DNA of 64,000 nucleotides from Liquidambar formosana. Its lineage: Eukaryota; Streptophyta; Magnoliopsida; Saxifragales; Altingiaceae. Below the pieces are notes generated by a model. The model was not told the origin of the DNA and searched no databases. It saw only the letters and a list, made by a program, of their open reading frames with translations. The first letter of the stretch is position 1. Every line of letters starts with the position of its first letter. Location: positions 13,601,848 to 13,665,847 of the forward strand of contig CM077820.1 in NCBI GenBank assembly GCA_039720395.1, in the 5' to 3' direction. The position numbers and the translations under genes were made by a program. Positions 21,065 through 32,754 of this stretch are shown here, piece after piece.

Positions 21065-24000
21065 CATGTGTAAAAAATCCCTAACATGGTCCTGACCCCA
21101 AGTGTACTAAACGATGATATAATATGTACGCAATGAACTTGAAACATGTACGCATTGGTTACTTAAAATGTACGCACTAAAGTCAAAACACGTGTTCTAT
21201 CTTTTCATTTGTATATTCTTTTTTTTTTTTTTTTTCAAATAAATTTCTAGTTCATTATAATATGCTTATACCCTTAACACATCGTAAAATTGTTTATTAC
21301 TCTTTCAAATAAATTTTACTACCCCAAAGATCATTTTAGTATCCTAAAATGTGTAAAAAATAATCCCAAACATGGTCCCGACCCCAATTGTACTAAACGG
21401 GGATATAATAAGTACACAATGAACTTGAAACATGTACGCATTGGTTACTTAAAATGTACACACTGAAGTCAAAACACATGCGTTTTATCTTTTCATTCAT
21501 AATTTTTTTTTTCTCAAATAAATTACAAATTCATTATAATTGCTTATACCCTTAACACATCGTAATATTGTTTATTATTCTTTCAAATAAATTTTACTAC
21601 CCCAAAGATCATTTCAGTACCTTAAAATGTGTAAAAAATAATCTCAAACATGGTCCCGACCCCAAGTGTACTAAACAGGGATATAATAAGTACGCAATGA
21701 ACTTGAAATATGTACGCATTGGTTATTTAAAATGTACACACTGAAGTCAAAACACATGCGTTTTATCTTTTCATTCATAATTTTTTTTTCCCAAATAAAT
21801 TACAAATTCATTATAATATGCTTATACCCTTAACATATCGTAACATTGTTTATTATTCTTTCAAATAAATTTTACTACCCCAAAGATCATTTCAGTACCT
21901 TAAAATGTGTAAAAAAAAAATCCCAAACATGGTCCTGACCCCAAGTGTACTAAATGAGGATATAATATGTACGCAATGAATTTGAAACATGTGCGCATTG
22001 GTTATTTAAAATGTACGCATTAAAGTAAAAACGCGTGTCCTATCTTTTCATTTGTATATCTATATTTTTTTCAAATAAGTTACTAATTCATTATAACATG
22101 CTTATACCCTTAACACATCGTAAAATTGTTTATTATTCTTTCAAATAAATTTTACTACCCCAAAGATCATTTTAGTACCCTAAAATGTGTAAAAAATAAT
22201 CCCAAACGTGGTCCCGATTCCAAGTGTACTAAACGGGGATATAATATGTACGCAATGAACTTGAAACATGTACACATTGGTTACTTAAAATGTATACACT
22301 AAAATCAAAACATATGCGTTCTATCTTTTCATTCATAATTTTTTTTTTTCCAAATAAATTACAAATTCATTATAACATGCTTATACCCTTAACACATTGT
22401 AACATTGTTTATTGTTCTTTCAAATAAATTTTACTACCCCAAAGATCATTTCAGTACCTTAAAATGTGTAAAAAATCCCAAACATGGTCCTGACCCCAAG
22501 TGTACTAAACGATGGTATAATATGTACGCAATGTACTTAAAACATGTACGCATTAATTACTTAAAATGTACGTACTAAAGTCAAAACACGTGTTCTATCT
22601 TTTCGTTTGTATATTCTTTTTTTTTTTTTTTTTTTTTTTTTTCAAATAAGTTACTAATTCATTATAATATGCTTATACCCTTAACACATCGTAAAATTGT
22701 TTATTATTTTTTCAAATAAATTTTACTACCCCAAAGATCATTTTAGTACCCTAAAATGTGTAAAAAATAATCTCAAACGTGGTCCCGACCCCAAGTGTAC
22801 TAAATCGGGATATAATATGTACGCAATGAACTTGAAACATGTACGCATTGATTACTTAAAATGTATACACTGAAGTCAAAAACACATGCGTTTTATTTTT
22901 TCATTCATAATTTTTTTTTTCCCAAATAAATTACAAATTCATTATAATATGCTTATACCCTTAACACATCGTAACATTGTTTATTATTCTTTCAAATAAA
23001 TTTTACTACCCCAAAAATCATTTCAGTACCCTAAAATGTGTAAAAAAAATCGCAAACGTGGTCCTGACCCAAGTGTACTAAACGATGATATAATATGTAC
23101 GCAATGAACTTGAAACATGTACGCATTGGTTACTTAAAATGTACGCTCTAAAGTCAAAACACGTGTTCTATCTTTTCATTTGTATATTCTTTTTTTTCTT
23201 TTTTTTTTCAAATAAGTTACTAATTCATTATAATATGCTTATACCCTTAACACATCGTAAAATACTTTATTATTCTTTTAAATAAATTTTACTACCCCAA
23301 AGATCATTTTAGTACCCTAAAATGTGTAAAAAATAATCCCAAATGTGGTCCCGACCCCAGGTGTACTAAACGAAGATATAATATGTACGCAATGAACTTG
23401 AAACATGTACGCATTGGTTACTTAAAATGTACACATTGAAGTCAAAACACATGCGTTTTATCTTTTCATTCATAAGTTTTTTTTTCCCAAATAAATTACA
23501 AATTCATTATAATATGCTTATACTCTTAACACATTGTAACATTGTTTATTATTCTTTCGAATAAATTTTACTACCCCTAAAGATCATTTCAGTACCCTAA
23601 ATTGTGTAAAAAAAATCCTAAACATAGTCCTGACCCCAAGTGTACTAAACGAGGATATAATATGTACGCAATGAACTTGAAACATGTACGCATTGGTTAT
23701 TTAAAATGTACACACTAAAGTCAAAACGCGTGTTCTATTTTTTCATTTGTATATTCTTTTTTTTTTTTTTCCAATAAGTTACTAATTCATTATAACATGC
23801 TTATACCCTTAACACATCGTAAAATTGTTTATTATTCTTTCAAATAAATTTTACTACCCCAAAGATCATTTTAGTACCCTAAAATGTGTAAAAAAAAATC
23901 CCAAATGTGGTCTCGACCCCAAGTGTATTAAATGGGGATATATTATGTACGCAATGAATTTGAAATATGTACACAATGGTTACTTAAAATGTACACACTA

Positions 24001-24165
24001 AAGTCAAAACACATGCGTTCTATCTTGTCATTTGTAATTTTTTTTCTCAAATAAATTACTAATTCATTATAACATGTTTATACCCTTAATACATCGTAAA
24101 ATTGTTTATTATTTTTTCTAGTAAATTTTACTACCCCAACGATCATTTCAGTACTCTAAAATTGT
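21060..24165 (+). repeat. About 280-bp satellite, 11 copies in alternating types
   Basis: The landmark 'taccccaaagatcatt' recurs at 21321, 21599, 21877, 22157, 22436, 22728, 23008, 23294, 23573, 23856 and 24133, giving a period of 277-292 bp; length changes come mostly from T-runs. Monomers fall in two types. Type A has 'acacgtgttctatc' and 'catttgtatattc'; type B has 'acacatgcgttttatc' and 'cattcataat'. The order is about A-B-B-A-B-A-B-A-B-A-B, so most of it is a dimeric higher-order repeat of about 560 bp. No coding sequence. Confidence 0.93.
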
Positions 24166-24225
24166 AGTTAGTGATTGTTGACTATTCTTGCATGGGTTCA
24201 GGGTTTACCCATAAGGGTTTCTCAT

Positions 24226-24226
24226 C

Positions 24227-24283
<57 letters not shown>
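24226..24283. repeat. (TA)n(TG)n microsatellite
   Basis: Pure TA passing into about 21 TG units, between the satellite and the right arm. The following 24290-24790 is AT-rich with repeated 'gaatttt' words and no gene. Confidence 0.95.
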
Positions 24284-24284
<1 letters not shown>

Positions 24285-24793
24285 GATAGCCCCATGAAGA
24301 AGACTCTAAAGTTTTTTTTTATAAAAAAAATCAGCATGAGTGAATGATATTGGACTCATTACAGTGGAAAAATCCAACATAATTAAGGTATTTTAAATCA
24401 CATTTATAAAATAACACTATATTAAGTGTAAAGAAGTCACATTTCCTACCTCAATCGCGAGCAATACCAACCCAAATCCACGTGATAGATACTGACGATA
24501 CGAATGCAGCATTAATGCTCCCTAGGGTCCTCCTGAGGACTGATAAAATCTGATAATTATGCATACGTAATGATCTTTAGGTAAATTTCAAAATAAATAT
24601 AACGTACTCAAAAATTACTATTAGCCTTCTGACAGTGAACTATGGTCCCAAAATGATCAAAATAATTTTTAAAACACTCTTTATAATTTTTGAGAATTTT
24701 TCATAATTTTCGAGAATTTTCTATAATGTTTGGAATTTTCTAGTATTTTCTGGAATTTTTAACAAATATTAAATTGGCCAAAAAGTCAAACTA

Positions 24794-25341
24794 TAGTCAA
24801 AATGGTCAACCAAGGGTCCCACATGGTAGGGCCCGCCAAGACGATCCCAATAGGTCAAATTTGGGGTTCATATGATTATCGTATTGCTTTTAAATGCAAG
24901 AGAACATGGTAAGATATACGGATGCACCCACACAGGATCATAGTCCTATGGGTCATCTTCAACCTCCCGCGGGTTGCATTGTGTAACCCGGTTACACCGT
25001 GTGCTCAACAGGCCAACTTCGACGATTAATATCTCCCTCGTTTCTTAACCGTTTTCAATCATTCAAGTGTCGAATTGAAGCTCACGCGGAGTACTACGTG
25101 CGTATATAAATTGTTCATTCAAAATCCCATAAAATCATATTCGTTTTTAAGCCTAAATTTTCGGGTTTTCATGATCCAAAATTCTGAAATTTCTAAAACT
25201 TCAATCTACGGTCATTTTCTCTGAAATTTGACACTACCATGGTGTTCCTTGCCCCCAAAAACATAAGGTAGGATCATCCTTTCCAAAAATAATTAAAGAA
25301 AATAAAATTGCATATACATATGTAAATATACAGTACGTGAC

Positions 25342-25373
<32 letters not shown>

Positions 25374-25820
25374 TAAAATTCAGGTCATCACATTCCTCGC
25401 CGCTGTTTCTTGCCGCCGGTGAGGGAGGAGGCTGTCGTTTGGATGTATGAGGGAGGTCGCCGTGAGATGTTGGTCCGTTAAATTTCCTTGAGCGGGAGCT
25501 TGAAGGGAAGAGAGAGAGAGAGAGAGAGGGAGAGGGGCTGTGCATATGAAGACTGACAGAGATGAGAGAGAGAGAGAGGCAGATTGGACGGGTGCTGAGG
25601 GGGGATGAGAGAGAGATTGGACGGTGCTGGAAAGGGATGAGAGAGAGAGGATGGGCGTTGTGCTTGCTATAGTGCAGAAGGGTAGAATGGGGAAATAAAA
25701 ACTAACCATACACCCACCCTAGTTAAAGCCATCCTGAGTGGTCATTACTAATTTTACAATTCTAAGACCGTCCTTCGGAGGCAATACCATGAAATGATAA
25801 ACTCAATCGGTAATTCTCCC
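24794..25820 (-). repeat. Right arm of fold-back element
   Basis: Reverse complement of 20049-21064. It keeps the same C/T-rich stretch (as GAGA on the plus strand, 25510-25650) and a (TA)n run at 25340-25370. The outermost 'cggtaattctccc' abuts a T-run. Confidence 0.92.
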
Positions 25821-25926
25821 TTTTTTTTTTTTTGTAATATTAATTTTTTTTTAACCAATAATGTATCTAGACATTCAACTTGATTAATTCCCTATATACA
25901 GTTAAGGCACTCCTTAAAAAAGAAAA

Positions 25927-25957
<31 letters not shown>

Positions 25958-26530
25958 GACACTCTCACTCAACATGTTTACACCCAAAATAAACCAGGTG
26001 GGATGGTCGCTAACCTTAGAGAGATTTAGAAGTTGAACTCAAGATAATCTATTTCTTGAAGCATAATTTCCCCGAATTATTGATTCACCTTTGAGATTGT
26101 ATTCCGAATTAAATCGGTACCATGACTGTAATCCTCATATTTGCAATCCACATATCAATGGACTGCCCAAGTTTCTAAAGTTGGGTAAGCAATACGGTAT
26201 TTTTGGGGACATTGTTTTAAGGGTAGTTTTTGGATTGCTGTCACATACAACACTTTTTATTTTTTCTTTTTTTTGAGAATGAATCCCTTTATCTTATCCT
26301 TTATCACCGACAACACTTTTAGAGTATCTCTAACCCAAGATAGTTATTTTGATGAGTTAAAAACTCTTTTTAATTCAAAAAATATAAAAATAGATCTTTA
26401 TAATAAAAATAATTCTTTATAATAAAGTCATTGCTTTAATGCAACAAAAACTATTTTTTAATTTATTTAGTTTTTTTTTTGAATTACCATCCTTCACATA
26501 GTCAAATAGGTCATCATTTTGGTTCTTCCA
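25821..26530. other. Non-coding AT-rich sequence
   Basis: Poly(T), poly(A) and GAAAA-rich low-complexity sequence (25910-25960), then AT-rich unique sequence. Nothing gene-like; small frames have no recognisable content. Confidence 0.6.
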
Positions 26531-27185
26531 AGACAGAAGCTTTCGGGCTAGACAACTGACAGATTGCATTTTTCTGATGCCGATTGTGAACCGGAGACTG
26601 CAAATGATGGGAATCGGGTCTTTTCTAGTAGTGGGCAGAACTTTCTTCTCTTCTTAACTTGAATCGAGATATTTCTAAACCCGCGTGGCGAAAGAAATTC
26701 TAAGTAAGACTATGGACCTTATGATCGATAGGTTGACTTGCGCCTAAGGCGAATCTTGCTTCGGTGAGTCTATCCGCGTGCCTCGGTGCGGAGGATCCCT
26801 TGAGTCTTGAACGCCGTGGCAACAAGTGCTTTTTTGACCCTCATTGTATTACTGGAGGCAAAAGCAGAGAGAGGCAAATTAAAAACTATATTATAATTCT
26901 CCCATTCAAGATGCTCTTAACGATGCCTTATGCGGTCGGGAGAGATTTGCTGTGGGCCTGTGGCCTTTGCCCTTGCGAGGAAATGCTGGAAAAAGGGTGA
27001 AAGCCAGGTATTAATACCGTATAGTTTGTCGGTGGATGGCTTCTGTCAGGTAGAAATGAATGAGATGGGCCACAAACTTGTGGTGCCGAGTGCTTGGTAC
27101 AGGTTAAGAGCCTGCTGTAACAATACATTTGTACGACATTATAATTATGGGCTTTTGTCTGCAAGCAAAGCTGGGGAAAGGGTTC
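26530..27185. other. GC-richer unique segment, possible organellar DNA
   Basis: This block is markedly richer in G and C than its neighbours and contains words such as 'ctcggtgcggaggatccc', 'ttgaacgccgtggcaac' and 'gaaagccaggtattaatacc' that feel like plant mitochondrial intergenic or intron sequence. It ends close to the start of duplication block W. There is no convincing ORF; the 129-residue plus frame at 26930-27319 runs into block W. Origin from mitochondria is a guess from composition and style only. Confidence 0.22.
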
Positions 27186-27194
27186 TTTGCACTT

Positions 27195-27640
27195 TTATTC
27201 GAAGATTAACACTCCCATGGTTGGGCTTTAGAAAGCGTAGAGATGAGTCAACTTTAGCTTTAGATCTAACAACTGCGTTAGCTATCAAATTAATCATTGA
27301 ATTGGAGCTGAGGTGGTGATCCAAATTCATCTAAACCAAGAGATGGCTTCCCAATGGGCAATGGCACTCACACCGATGGGTTTACAAGAGCATGTAATAT
27401 TTTTATATTTTGCAAATGCATAAGTAATTTAAGAAAATGCTGTTGATTTGATCCCCAATTTCTTTGATATGGCTATTAGTATAGCAGGCAATTAGAAAAT
27501 ATCAAAAAATGAGTGTGTTGATGTGGGATAGAAAAGAAATTGGGTGTACAAAAAAGCATTTGAACAGTACTATGGGTAAAAGAAAATTAGGGAAAAACTT
27601 TAAATTACTTCTTTGACCAATGTCACTGCTCAAATGCATA
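27195..27640. repeat. Segmental-duplication block W (pairs with 31370-32430)
   Basis: Shares 'gaaagcgt(a/t)gagatg', 'tgaattgg(a)', 'gctgaggtggt', 'caa(t)gggcaa' and 'ggcactcacac', and later 'tagaaa...gaaattggg(t)gt' and 'ggtaaaagaaaa', with 31370-32430. Here the hAT element is absent; 27292-27305 is the empty site. Confidence 0.78.
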
Positions 27641-27695
27641 ATGCAAGCATCGATTGACTTAGTAACACAAAGTCAAGACGCATGTAGAACTTCAT
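27630..27695 (+). promoter_or_regulatory. CNL upstream-region remnant 1
   Basis: 'gcaagcatcgattgacttag' and 'aaagtcaaga' match 43560-43600 and resemble 59220-59262 ('catcaacttagcattaccaa...gtcaagat'), which lies just upstream of the intact CNL exon. No CNL coding sequence follows here. Promoter function is inferred from position only. Confidence 0.5.
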
Positions 27696-27819
27696 TTGGG
27701 AAAGTAGGGTGGCAACAAGACGACGAAGTTTGCCTTTAATACTATGTGAAAATTTTAAAATTATTTATTTTTGAATTGGAATACCAAATAGGCCTTTAGT
27801 TGTTTACGTTTAAAGCAAT

Positions 27820-27932
27820 TTTTTTTAATGCAATAAAGTATAGAATTTGAACATAAATTATTGCAAAGATAAGATACAAAGTTAATAAGAGGAGCAGCTC
27901 AATTCAAGTTTGTGGACCCTTTTGAATAGGAT
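27820..27932. repeat. Partner of the 12065-12172 duplication
   Basis: Diverged copy of the sequence directly downstream of the first CNL pseudogene. 27933-28680 around it has no gene; it is AT-rich, with an imperfect direct repeat of 'aatgactactaac' near 28603-28633. Confidence 0.65.
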
Positions 27933-28684
27933 CTATTTCCAATCCTATTAGCATTTTCGGTTATATAAATAGTGCCACATCAAGGGTTGCACAAGGTGCT
28001 ATGTATAGTAGCAGCCTATATTTTAAATGGGACCTATTGTACTATAGCATTTTAAAAAGTGGGTCAGGGCCTCAAGATTTAGGGCCCAAGGCAACCATCT
28101 CATTTTGTAACGTCAACCACTATAAAGGTACCTTAATTGCTACCAATTGAACCACTATAAAAGTTTACTCAAGTGTCATTATTTTCGAAAATGTTGTTAC
28201 ATGTATAGCCTTTTGAAATTCTTTTCTTTTTCCTTTTTTTTACTCTTTTCTCTTTCTACTCTTCCTCTTTTCTTTTTTTTCGTTTTTTGGTGAAGGAAGG
28301 TTTCTAATATTAGCACTATTAAAAAATATTTACAATTTTCAGTTATTTATTTAACTAAATAATTCAATTTTGATGTATAAAATTAGAACGTTTGTTGTAG
28401 GAAAAAATAACTAGACAGTGACCATCAAAGTAATTAATGTTTGGTTAGTAGTAGTCTCAATTCCTACTCGGGTCTTATTTTTCTTATGAAACCTTATTTC
28501 TACCATTATAGTTGTCCGTTGTCCCACAACCGTAGTTGAAGTGTTGGTCCTAACGGCCAAATAATTATAGTTCAATAAAAATGAGTACTCACTTTCCAGT
28601 AAATGACTACTAACTTAACTAATAATGACTACTAACTATAATTATTTACCTGTAGTTTGACCAATCTGTACTTCTCCCATTTAA

Positions 28685-29265
28685 GTTTATTCATTCTGAT
28701 GAATAATAGGTCTCATCAATCAAAGTGATACAAGACACCAATCAATCTGTAATTTTAATTCCCCTTTTCTTTCACCATCTTCCATCTAAAATTAAAAATT
28801 TTTATTGTCAGGTTTTATCTGCTAGCAAACATAGATTATTGGATCATTCAATCGTTTGGGATGTATGTGGATGGATTTCCCATCAACTAGCTTCTGGTGG
28901 TGGTGGTTATTGATGTTCTTGGTATTTGTTTGTTTCCTTTCGATTTTTATTTAATTTTCATTTAGCAACATGTTGGATTCTCTAAGATTGACTTGGTTTG
29001 GAATATGCATCATTGGTACTATTTGTTATGTCAAGACATATGGTCCTCTTTAATGTATTTTCTGATTGTCCCTACCATTGACTTTTAATTTTCATCAGGT
29101 GTGGTTTTAATTGGGAAGTAGGGTTCCAACTGTATCATATGAATCATGCAGTTCACCTTAAGTATATAGTTGATACTTAAATTTTGTTGAGTTGTGTTGG
29201 TTTTAATATATGAAGCTTGCAGTGCTCTGTCATGGATTTGAAACCTAACTCCCCTGTTCTCTCCT
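28685..29265. repeat. Segmental-duplication block Y copy 2
   Basis: Diverged paralogue of 15455-16440. At about 29035-29060 it shows the uninterrupted target site of the 15790-15987 MITE. Not coding. 29266-30010 is AT-rich and holds 'ggcaaagctagggggccttt', a word common near plant transposons, but no clear element. Confidence 0.75.
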
Positions 29266-30014
29266 TTCATTTCCATATATCACAATTTATCATTTTTTTT
29301 TTTCCTTCTCTTTTTCTGTTGCAATTTTTTATGGATTCTTCCTATTGATATAGCACTGGCCTATAAAATTATGAGCGCAACTAACATAACAATCTAGGTT
29401 CATTATTTAAGCAATAACATATAAATCATGGCCATAAAAGCTCATTAAAGGTGGAGAACGATATTTATTTACTTTTTTGATTAACAATTAGGAGTATTGG
29501 CTTTAGTCCCTTTTGTCCAGACTAATCCCTTAACAACTCGTGTTTGATGCCCCAAGGCCCCCAATTCACATGCAACAATAATTACGGAGAGTTGAAACGG
29601 TAATTTATGATATAATAGTACACAACAAAGAACTAATAGAGGTCTATCATTAATGGAAGATTGATGTAGCTAGTGGCAAAGCTAGGGGGCCTTTGGGTGT
29701 GACCCCACTGGCTCAACCGAATAATTTTTTGTTTGGGATAAATTACTATTTGATAACTACTTCATGACATAATATCAAAAACAAGAAACTAATAGTTATT
29801 TTGAAGCAAATATACAATTAATTTGTAACAAGTTAGACAAAATATATCCTTGTTTTGGAATTACATTAGAAAATGATTACCAAAAAATAATTTTTTCCAA
29901 AAGAAAAGAAGAAAAGAGGCTCTCCAGAGCATTATGTTCCCACTTCACAAAATTATAACACAATGTCCTTATTAGAGATAACTTCTAACTTCGCCCCTAG
30001 ATGTAACACTGCTC

Positions 30015-30235
30015 TATGCTCATCCATTGAGAAGATGAACCATCTTCAATCTTTAGAGGTACAGTTAACAATCGAGCCACCAAAAGTCTTTCAAGCTCTG
30101 CCAAATTATCTATTGAATCTTAGCCTCTATGACGCATACGAAGGTGAAGTGGTGAACAATTGCATTTCGAGGAAGAAGGGTTTCAGAAACTCAAGGTGCT
30201 ACGATTGGGACAGTACGTTGGATTCATGCCAGTGA
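30015..30235 (+). pseudogene. CNL resistance gene LRR fragment
   Basis: Reads SIEKMNHLQSLEV, then a jump to LTIEPPKVFQALPN, LLNLSLYDAYEGE and, frameshifted, FRNSRCY/'gggtttcagaaactcaaggt'. This is the LRR segment of the gene at 9139-11919, with about 40-50 codons deleted between the two parts and nothing before or after. The fragment keeps glutamine codons where the first copy has stops (30050, 30175), so it gives the ancestral state. The frame ends about 30235 in non-homologous sequence belonging to block Z. Confidence 0.82.
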
Positions 30236-31085
30236 ATCAAGTCGAGGAGCTGATTGAAAACCGGTGTCTTTAGAAATTCCAAATTTTGTATGGCTCCACC
30301 ACCAATCGTTAACTCCAATTACAACTAATCGTTAATTCCAAATTTTGTATGGGTCCACTAATCGTTCCCCAATTACAACTAATTGTTAATTCCAAATATT
30401 GCAAGTGATATTACAAGTGATATTGCAAGTGATATTAGAATAAAATGGTTTTCTTTTGCTGATAAAAAAAAATATATATATATATATATTGCAAGTGATA
30501 TTAGAGTTTCTTTGGAAATTACAGAATTTTTCCGAACAAATTTAGAATACAACATATAATAGTGGGGAAATTCTATGGTATTAGAGGAGCTCATCAACTT
30601 CTAGTCTCCCATCAGTCTTTTGCCCTTATAAGATCCAAACGGCTTCATCATCTGTCTTATCTAATACCAAATTGAATCATTTTTCTTTTTTTCCAACATT
30701 CGCATCTATGGTATTAGATGCGATTTGTTTTTGTTTTTTTGTTTTTATTGGCAGCTTGCAATTTGTCAAAGACTCTAAACTGTGTACATAATTTACGATA
30801 TGTGTGGCAATTTCTTATTTATCTTTGGTGTATAACATTGCATATATGGGTCCACTCTAAGAAACGCGGCAAGTCTTAATTTGTCATGCCAATGGTATGA
30901 TAGTCCATTATTATTTGCTAAATTTGTTAAGTGGGTGATCTCGATATCAAACTTATGGAGAATCATTGATTTCTATTTGTTGATATTAAAGGAAGTTAGG
31001 GATGAAGGTAGATTTTATCTATTATAAAAAATTAAAAAAATTAAAAGTCTTAATTTGCCATGATTTAGCTAATTTTGCAGAATTT
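30220..31085. repeat. Segmental-duplication block Z copy 2
   Basis: Paralogue of 16565-17415, with extra tandem 'attgcaagtgatatt' repeats (30395-30510), a TA run and a SINE-like part (30890-31045). Confidence 0.72.
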
Positions 31086-31119
31086 TTTTTTTAAAAAAAA
31101 TATATGTTGTTTAAATTGA

Positions 31120-31350
31120 TGTTTTTTTGCCAAAAATGAAACAAAGACTATAAATGGCAAAAAATTTCCACTTAAATGATAGATTTCAGGGAAAAAAAAA
31201 AAATTCTTCAAAGTTGTTGTTCAAAACGATGTTTTTTAGTGGACTGCATGATCATTTTTATAAGAATCTTTTCTATTTTTCATAAGATCTTGAAAAATTA
31301 AAATAAATGAAGGGTGCAAATAAATTTAATGAAGGGGGGACAATAACCAC
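31120..31350. repeat. Segmental-duplication block X copy 2
   Basis: Diverged paralogue of 15040-15290, here lying between blocks Z and W. No gene. Confidence 0.62.
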
Positions 31351-31369
31351 CCCTTAACACTTATGGTGG

Positions 31370-32430
31370 GTATTAAGAAAGCGTTGAGATGGGCCAGTTT
31401 TAATCGAAAAACTGCATTTGCAATCAAATGAATCGTTGTAGGGGTGGTCATGGGTCGGGTGGGTGCGGGTTTGGGGTTCATCCACCATCCGCCCACGTTT
31501 TGGCGGGTGAGCTAAATTAGTATCCACTTCCGCCCACACAAGCTAGCGGTTTTGACCTACGTAACACATCGGGTATTGGGTGGGTTGCGGGTGGGTCTAC
31601 GAGATGGGATTTTAGTTAGATCTTGCTAGTTTTTTTTTTTTTTTGCCCCCTTAATTTGGTCATACTATTTTATATCTTAAAAACACAAACAGAAAAAGAA
31701 GACAAAAGGATAAATAATTCAAGACATATGTTGATTATATATATATATATATATATATAGAAAGAGGGAGAAAGAGCACGAACAGTAAAATAAAAATTAT
31801 AAAACACATATTGATTCTTAAAAAAAAAATAAAAGTCAAGAATCAATGATACACCATCACATGTAAGTATAATTTAATAAGTATGAAAATATGCAAGCGG
31901 GTGGGTTTGAATAGATTTTTTTCTTTTAAAACCGCAAACCACCCAAGGAAACCGCAAAAAAATAAAATCCTAAACTACTACCCACCCACCCCATCGGTTG
32001 AATCCGTCCAATGCCGTTGGCTAGGGTCGGATTGGGTGGTTTTCGCAGGCCGAGCGGATCCGTGAACACCCCTAAATCGTTGAATTGGATGCTGAGGTGG
32101 TTATCAAAATTTGTCTAAAACAAGAAATGCTCCCCATTGGGCAAGGGCACTCACACTGTTGGGTTTACAAGAGCAGGTAAGTTGATTAACTATCCTATTT
32201 TATATTTTTAACATAAATAATTTAGGAAAATGCTGGTGATCCCTAAATTATTGCTTTTCTGTAATGATATGGCTATTGACATAGCAACCAATTAGAAATA
32301 AAAAATCAAAAAATTGATGTGGCATGGAAAAGGAATTAAGGATAAAAAGGTATTTGAGTAGTGCTATTGGTAAAAGAAAATAGGGAAAAAATTTAAATTA
32401 CTTCTTAGACCAATAGCACTATTCAAATAC
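31370..32430. repeat. Segmental-duplication block W copy 2, split by hAT
   Basis: Paralogue of 27195-27640 interrupted at 31439-32074. The homology ends near 'caaatacataatgacg' (about 32430), where block W copy 1 continues into the CNL upstream remnant. Confidence 0.75.
31439..32074. mobile_element. Non-autonomous hAT element with 8-bp TSD
   Basis: Begins TAGGGGTGGTCA and ends TGAACACCCCTA, imperfect inverted ends of hAT type, flanked by perfect 8-bp duplications aatcgttg (31431-31438 and 32075-32082). The interior (636 bp total) has G-rich 'gggtcgggtgggtgcggg' and a (TA)n run, with no transposase. The paralogous site at 27292 reads aatcattgaattgg with no insertion. Small frames inside are not genes. 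Confidence 0.92.
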
Positions 32431-32619
32431 ATAATGACGTGCTTAGTGGTGCCAAGAATTAAATTAAAAATTAACACAGTAAAAAATAATGTAATCGATG
32501 AAAGAACCTCTGTTAAAATGGCTTCATATTTCGAAGAGTCTTCGAAATGGGCATTTTTTAGGCAAATTCAAGCTTTTGTTTTGTTCAAAGTCAATTATCA
32601 ACACCTCCTTGAAATGAGA

Positions 32620-32745
32620 AGAACTTCCATGCAACCGTGACACGGTCACGTGGTGTCACGGCAAAATGGGATTGTAGGGTCATAAAGTACTTTGACAATC
32701 CCACTTTACTTGACCTTTATTAGCTTGTGACACCACTAAACATGT
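32620..32745. repeat. Imperfect palindrome, MITE-like
   Basis: 'catgcaaccgtgacacgg' and 'gtgacaccactaaacatgtt' with 'tgggattgt...acaatccca' inside form a long imperfect hairpin. A related hairpin occurs at 58472-58618. No TSD was identified. Confidence 0.5.
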
Positions 32746-32754
32746 TGTTTAAGG

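Larger units (their letters stand above)
20049..25820. mobile_element. 5.8-kb fold-back element with satellite core
   Basis: Inverted arms of about 1 kb (20049-21064 and 24794-25820) flank a core made of an ~280-bp satellite array and about 600 bp of other sequence. Ends are GGGAATTACCGATTGAG on the left and, on the other strand, GGGAGAATTACCGATTGAG. Both ends abut T-runs, so a 9-bp duplication of T would be invisible; the GGGAAATTACC-like terminus suggests a Mutator-type element (inference). No transposase is recognisable. The arms also pair inside a C/T-rich stretch and a (TA)n run. The mirrored frames at 20158-20583 and 25380-25709 come from the arm symmetry and are not taken as genes. Confidence 0.85.

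Noticed and set aside
26930..27319. 129-residue plus frame
   Set aside because: Crosses the junction between the GC-rich block and duplication block W; paralogue W copy 2 does not keep the frame.
31883..32065. 60-residue frame in the hAT element
   Set aside because: Inside a non-autonomous hAT with no transposase motifs.
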